Source: DATMBF01 sp035559595
GTDB taxonomy: Bacteria > Bacteroidota > Ignavibacteria > UBA10030
Length of the DNA stretch: 64,000 nucleotides
Assembly: GCA_035559595.1 (NCBI GenBank)
Contig: DATMBF010000048.1
Location: 124,001 to 188,000, forward strand
Direction: 5' to 3'
Shown here piece after piece: positions 61,779 through 64,000 of the stretch; position 1 is the first letter of the stretch; every line of letters starts with the position of its first letter. Made by a program: the position numbers and the translations under genes. The notes beneath the pieces were generated by a model. The model was given only the letters and a program-made list of their open reading frames with translations, ran no database searches and was not told the origin of the DNA.

Positions 61779-64000
61779 ATGGATGTCACTCTTCGTAAAA
61801 TCCGCAAGTTTCGCGCTTCATTAGGTCCTGTCGAGCAGGCACAGATCGTGGCATCGACCGCGGTTGTCGTTGCGATGGTGACGATTGTGACCGTTCGCCT
61901 TCTTGGCGAGTATAAACTTGACTGGTACGACCTCGTCAGCGTTATCACGGTGGGTATCTTCGGCTTTCTCATCGTGTACTTCACCCTCAAGTACGGCCGT
62001 TACCTTGAAGAGCAACGACAGGAACTCCTCGCGCTCAACACGATTGCCGAAGCGGTCAACCGCGCAGTTGAAATCAACTACCTTCTCCAAAACGCTCTTC
62101 AGGAAGTTCGACGGCTTCTGGACGTTGATTACGGGTGGGTATATCTCGTCGAAAACGAACGACTCGTACTGAAAGCAACGAAAGGGACGGAGGAGCTCGA
62201 CAGCACCGTTATCGCAAACGGGATGAGCATCAACGATGCCGCTGCCGGTTGGGTCAGGTCACCCCGAATTCAAAAACGGCCGAGGAAAAACGATCAACGA
62301 AGTGAGTGGCCATTCTCTGATTTCGAAGCGTGGGCATCGGTTCCCTTGATGACGAAGGATACGCTCTCGGGCGCCATTGTTCTTGCCAGCAAAGAACGGG
62401 ATGTCTTTTCCGACAAGCAGCTGCAACTGATGTCGGCAGTTGCCAATCAGATCGGCATTGCCCTGGAGAATGCCGCGCTGTTCGAGCGGCTCCGGAAATC
62501 GGAGGAACGCTACATCGACCTCTTTGAGCATTCGCCGGATATGTATTCGATTGTGAACCGTTACGGGACCATTGTGAGCGTTAATCAAACCGAGGCGGAT
62601 CGCCTTGGCTACCGGAAAGAGGAGCTCTTAGGAAAATCGATTTTGAAACTCTATCCTCCTGATCAATACCAGGATGCTCAGAGGCTGCTGGAGCAAGTAT
62701 TCGAACAAAACCACGAAGTGAAAGGCGTTGAGCAGCAGATGGTCACGAGCACAGGGGAGCTGGTTGATGTCAGCGTAAGCACCTCGATTATCTATGATGA
62801 ATCCCGCCAGCCGATGCTTATGCGAACGGTGGCTCGCGACATCACCGAAAAGAAAAAGCTCGAGTCGAAAGTCATTCACGCCCAGCGTATCGACAGCATC
62901 GGGAACCTTGCCGGCGGTGTTGCACACGACTTCAATAACATTCTCACCTCCATTCTGGGCTCCACCTCGATCATGAAGCGGAAGATGAAGCAATCCGACA
63001 CCTGGTATCGCTTTGTCGATATCATTGAAATGGCTGCGAAACGTGGAGCCGGCCTGACGCGGCAATTGCTTACCTTTGCGCGGAAGACGACTGTCCAATT
63101 CCGTCCCGTCCTGATCACCGATATCGTTGAGGAGACTGTGCAGTTCTTCGAACGGAGCGTGGATAAGACCATCCAGTTGAAGACGTTTCTGAATGATCGT
63201 GACAGCATCGTCAACGGGGATGACGGGCAGATTCAGCAGGCGATTCTCAACTTGTTGATCAACGCCCGCGACGCTATGCCCGACGGTGGTACAATAACAA
63301 TTGAGACCCGGCGGACGAGTGTCGATAGCCAACGGGCTGCGTCGCTGAGCGAGGCGAGGTCTGGTGATTTCGTTCAGATTTCGGTTACCGACACTGGTGT
63401 CGGGATGAGTCCGCAAATCCAGCAGAGGATCTTTGAGCCGTTCTTCACAACCAAAGATCAGGGGAAGGGGACGGGGCTGGGCTTATCGGTGGTGTATGGA
63501 GTCGTGAATTCTCACAACGGCTTCATTGCTGTTCAGAGCGCCGTTGGTGAGGGCTCGCAGTTCACGCTCTATTTTCCGCTGATGCAGGAGGCGGAACGCG
63601 TGCGATCAGCGCTTCGGGAATCAAAAGTCTATCGCGGCAAGGAACGCGTGCTGGTTGTGGATGATGAGGAGCATGTGGGGAATGTTATCGGTGGAATGCT
63701 GAAGACGCTTGGCTACAGAGTGACCACTGTCAAAAGTGGTAAGGAGGCGATCGACTCGGTCAAAAAGAAGAAGCATTATGACGCCGTCGTTCTGGATATG
63801 AACATGCCAACGATGGGAGGAAAAGAGACGTTTGTTCGCTTAAAGGAACTCGATCCGGACCTGGCAGTGATTGTGTCGACAGGGTACAGCAATACGGTGA
63901 TCGAAGGAACTCCACTCCACGATACCATCGATGCGTTTCTGCAGAAGCCTTATCAGATTGAGGAGCTCTCCAAAACGATGCATGCTGTGTTCTCCAAACG
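61779..64000 (+). CDS. Hybrid sensor histidine kinase (3' end cut by window edge)
   Basis: 740 codons visible from the ATG at 61779; the frame stays open to the window end. Two helices (~24-44, ~52-70) anchor it. A GAF domain (~80-245) and a PAS domain (~250-370, SPDMYSIVNRYGTIVSVNQTE) precede the HisKA helix LAGGVAHDFNNILTSI with His383. The HATPase domain shows NLLINARDAMPDGG, DTGVGMSP, GKGTGLGLSVVYG and GEGSQFTLYFP. A C-terminal receiver (~620 on) has VLVVDDEEHV, VVLDMNMPTMGG and the Lys in LQKPYQIEEL. It is a complete phosphorelay-type kinase, probably linked to the response regulator just upstream. Confidence 0.95.
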   Translation, partial: MDVTLRKIRKFRASLGPVEQAQIVASTAVVVAMVTIVTVRLLGEYKLDWYDLVSVITVGIFGFLIVYFTLKYGRYLEEQRQELLALNTIAEAVNRAVEINYLLQNALQEVRRLLDVDYGWVYLVENERLVLKATKGTEELDSTVIANGMSINDAAAGWVRSPRIQKRPRKNDQRSEWPFSDFEAWASVPLMTKDTLSGAIVLASKERDVFSDKQLQLMSAVANQIGIALENAALFERLRKSEERYIDLFEHSPDMYSIVNRYGTIVSVNQTEADRLGYRKEELLGKSILKLYPPDQYQDAQRLLEQVFEQNHEVKGVEQQMVTSTGELVDVSVSTSIIYDESRQPMLMRTVARDITEKKKLESKVIHAQRIDSIGNLAGGVAHDFNNILTSILGSTSIMKRKMKQSDTWYRFVDIIEMAAKRGAGLTRQLLTFARKTTVQFRPVLITDIVEETVQFFERSVDKTIQLKTFLNDRDSIVNGDDGQIQQAILNLLINARDAMPDGGTITIETRRTSVDSQRAASLSEARSGDFVQISVTDTGVGMSPQIQQRIFEPFFTTKDQGKGTGLGLSVVYGVVNSHNGFIAVQSAVGEGSQFTLYFPLMQEAERVRSALRESKVYRGKERVLVVDDEEHVGNVIGGMLKTLGYRVTTVKSGKEAIDSVKKKKHYDAVVLDMNMPTMGGKETFVRLKELDPDLAVIVSTGYSNTVIEGTPLHDTIDAFLQKPYQIEELSKTMHAVFSK

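Overview
The window looks like a chromosomal stretch from a Gram-negative, free-living bacterium of the Bacteroidota/Ignavibacteria (FCB) type. Three observations support this. Large secreted proteins end in type IX secretion (T9SS) type-A sorting domains with the NYPNPFNP signature. There is a FecI/FecR/TonB-receptor set in which the receptor carries an STN and a carboxypeptidase-like N-terminus. Several start sites lack a strong Shine-Dalgarno, while others show clear AGGAGG. No plasmid, phage, IS element or CRISPR array was found. The species cannot be named from sequence alone.

Layout. 1-6.8 kb: three co-directional secreted beta-propeller-like repeat proteins, the first cut by the window edge. 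6.9-16.6 kb (minus strand): a TPR-CHAT peptidase, a membrane zf-HC2 anti-sigma factor, an ECF-like sigma factor, an LVIVD-repeat protein, a lipoprotein, a TonB-dependent receptor and a FecR-type anti-sigma regulator. 17.0-17.6 kb: the divergent FecI-like sigma factor. 17.8-22.3 kb: two histidine-kinase-like proteins that both lack the phospho-acceptor histidine, an M28 zinc peptidase and an integral membrane protein. 22.5-40.7 kb (minus strand): a surface-polysaccharide cluster with four GT4, two GT2, one GT9 and one GT-C-like glycosyltransferase, four SAM methyltransferases, a Wzx-like flippase, a YfhO-like membrane protein and a LamG protein. 40.9-64 kb: mostly housekeeping and transport genes on the plus strand (rsmA, mgtE, PAP2, two APC permeases, aroQ, HAD, acpS, MerR, tRNA-Pro, GroES-like, bacilliredoxin, glyoxalase-fold dioxygenase, esterase, NlpC/P60, DUF819). 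They are mixed with signalling genes: two SpoIIE-type phosphatases, a response regulator and a hybrid kinase cut by the right edge.

How the parts may work together. The most distinctive unit is the sigma / anti-sigma / TPR-CHAT operon at 6.9-11.1 kb. A CHAT protease encoded directly after a membrane-anchored anti-sigma factor suggests proteolytic control of a sigma factor, loosely parallel to the known Csx29 (TPR-CHAT) / Csx30 / sigma axis, but with no CRISPR locus here. In the glycan cluster, a 47-codon ORF at 27.0-27.2 kb is an in-frame remnant of the first ~45 codons of a GT4 gene whose paralogue lies 0.9 kb away. It is wedged between two genes with overlapping start and stop codons. The 56.6-58.9 kb genes (bacilliredoxin, MhqO-like dioxygenase, MhqD-like esterase) form a plausible thiol/quinone stress group.
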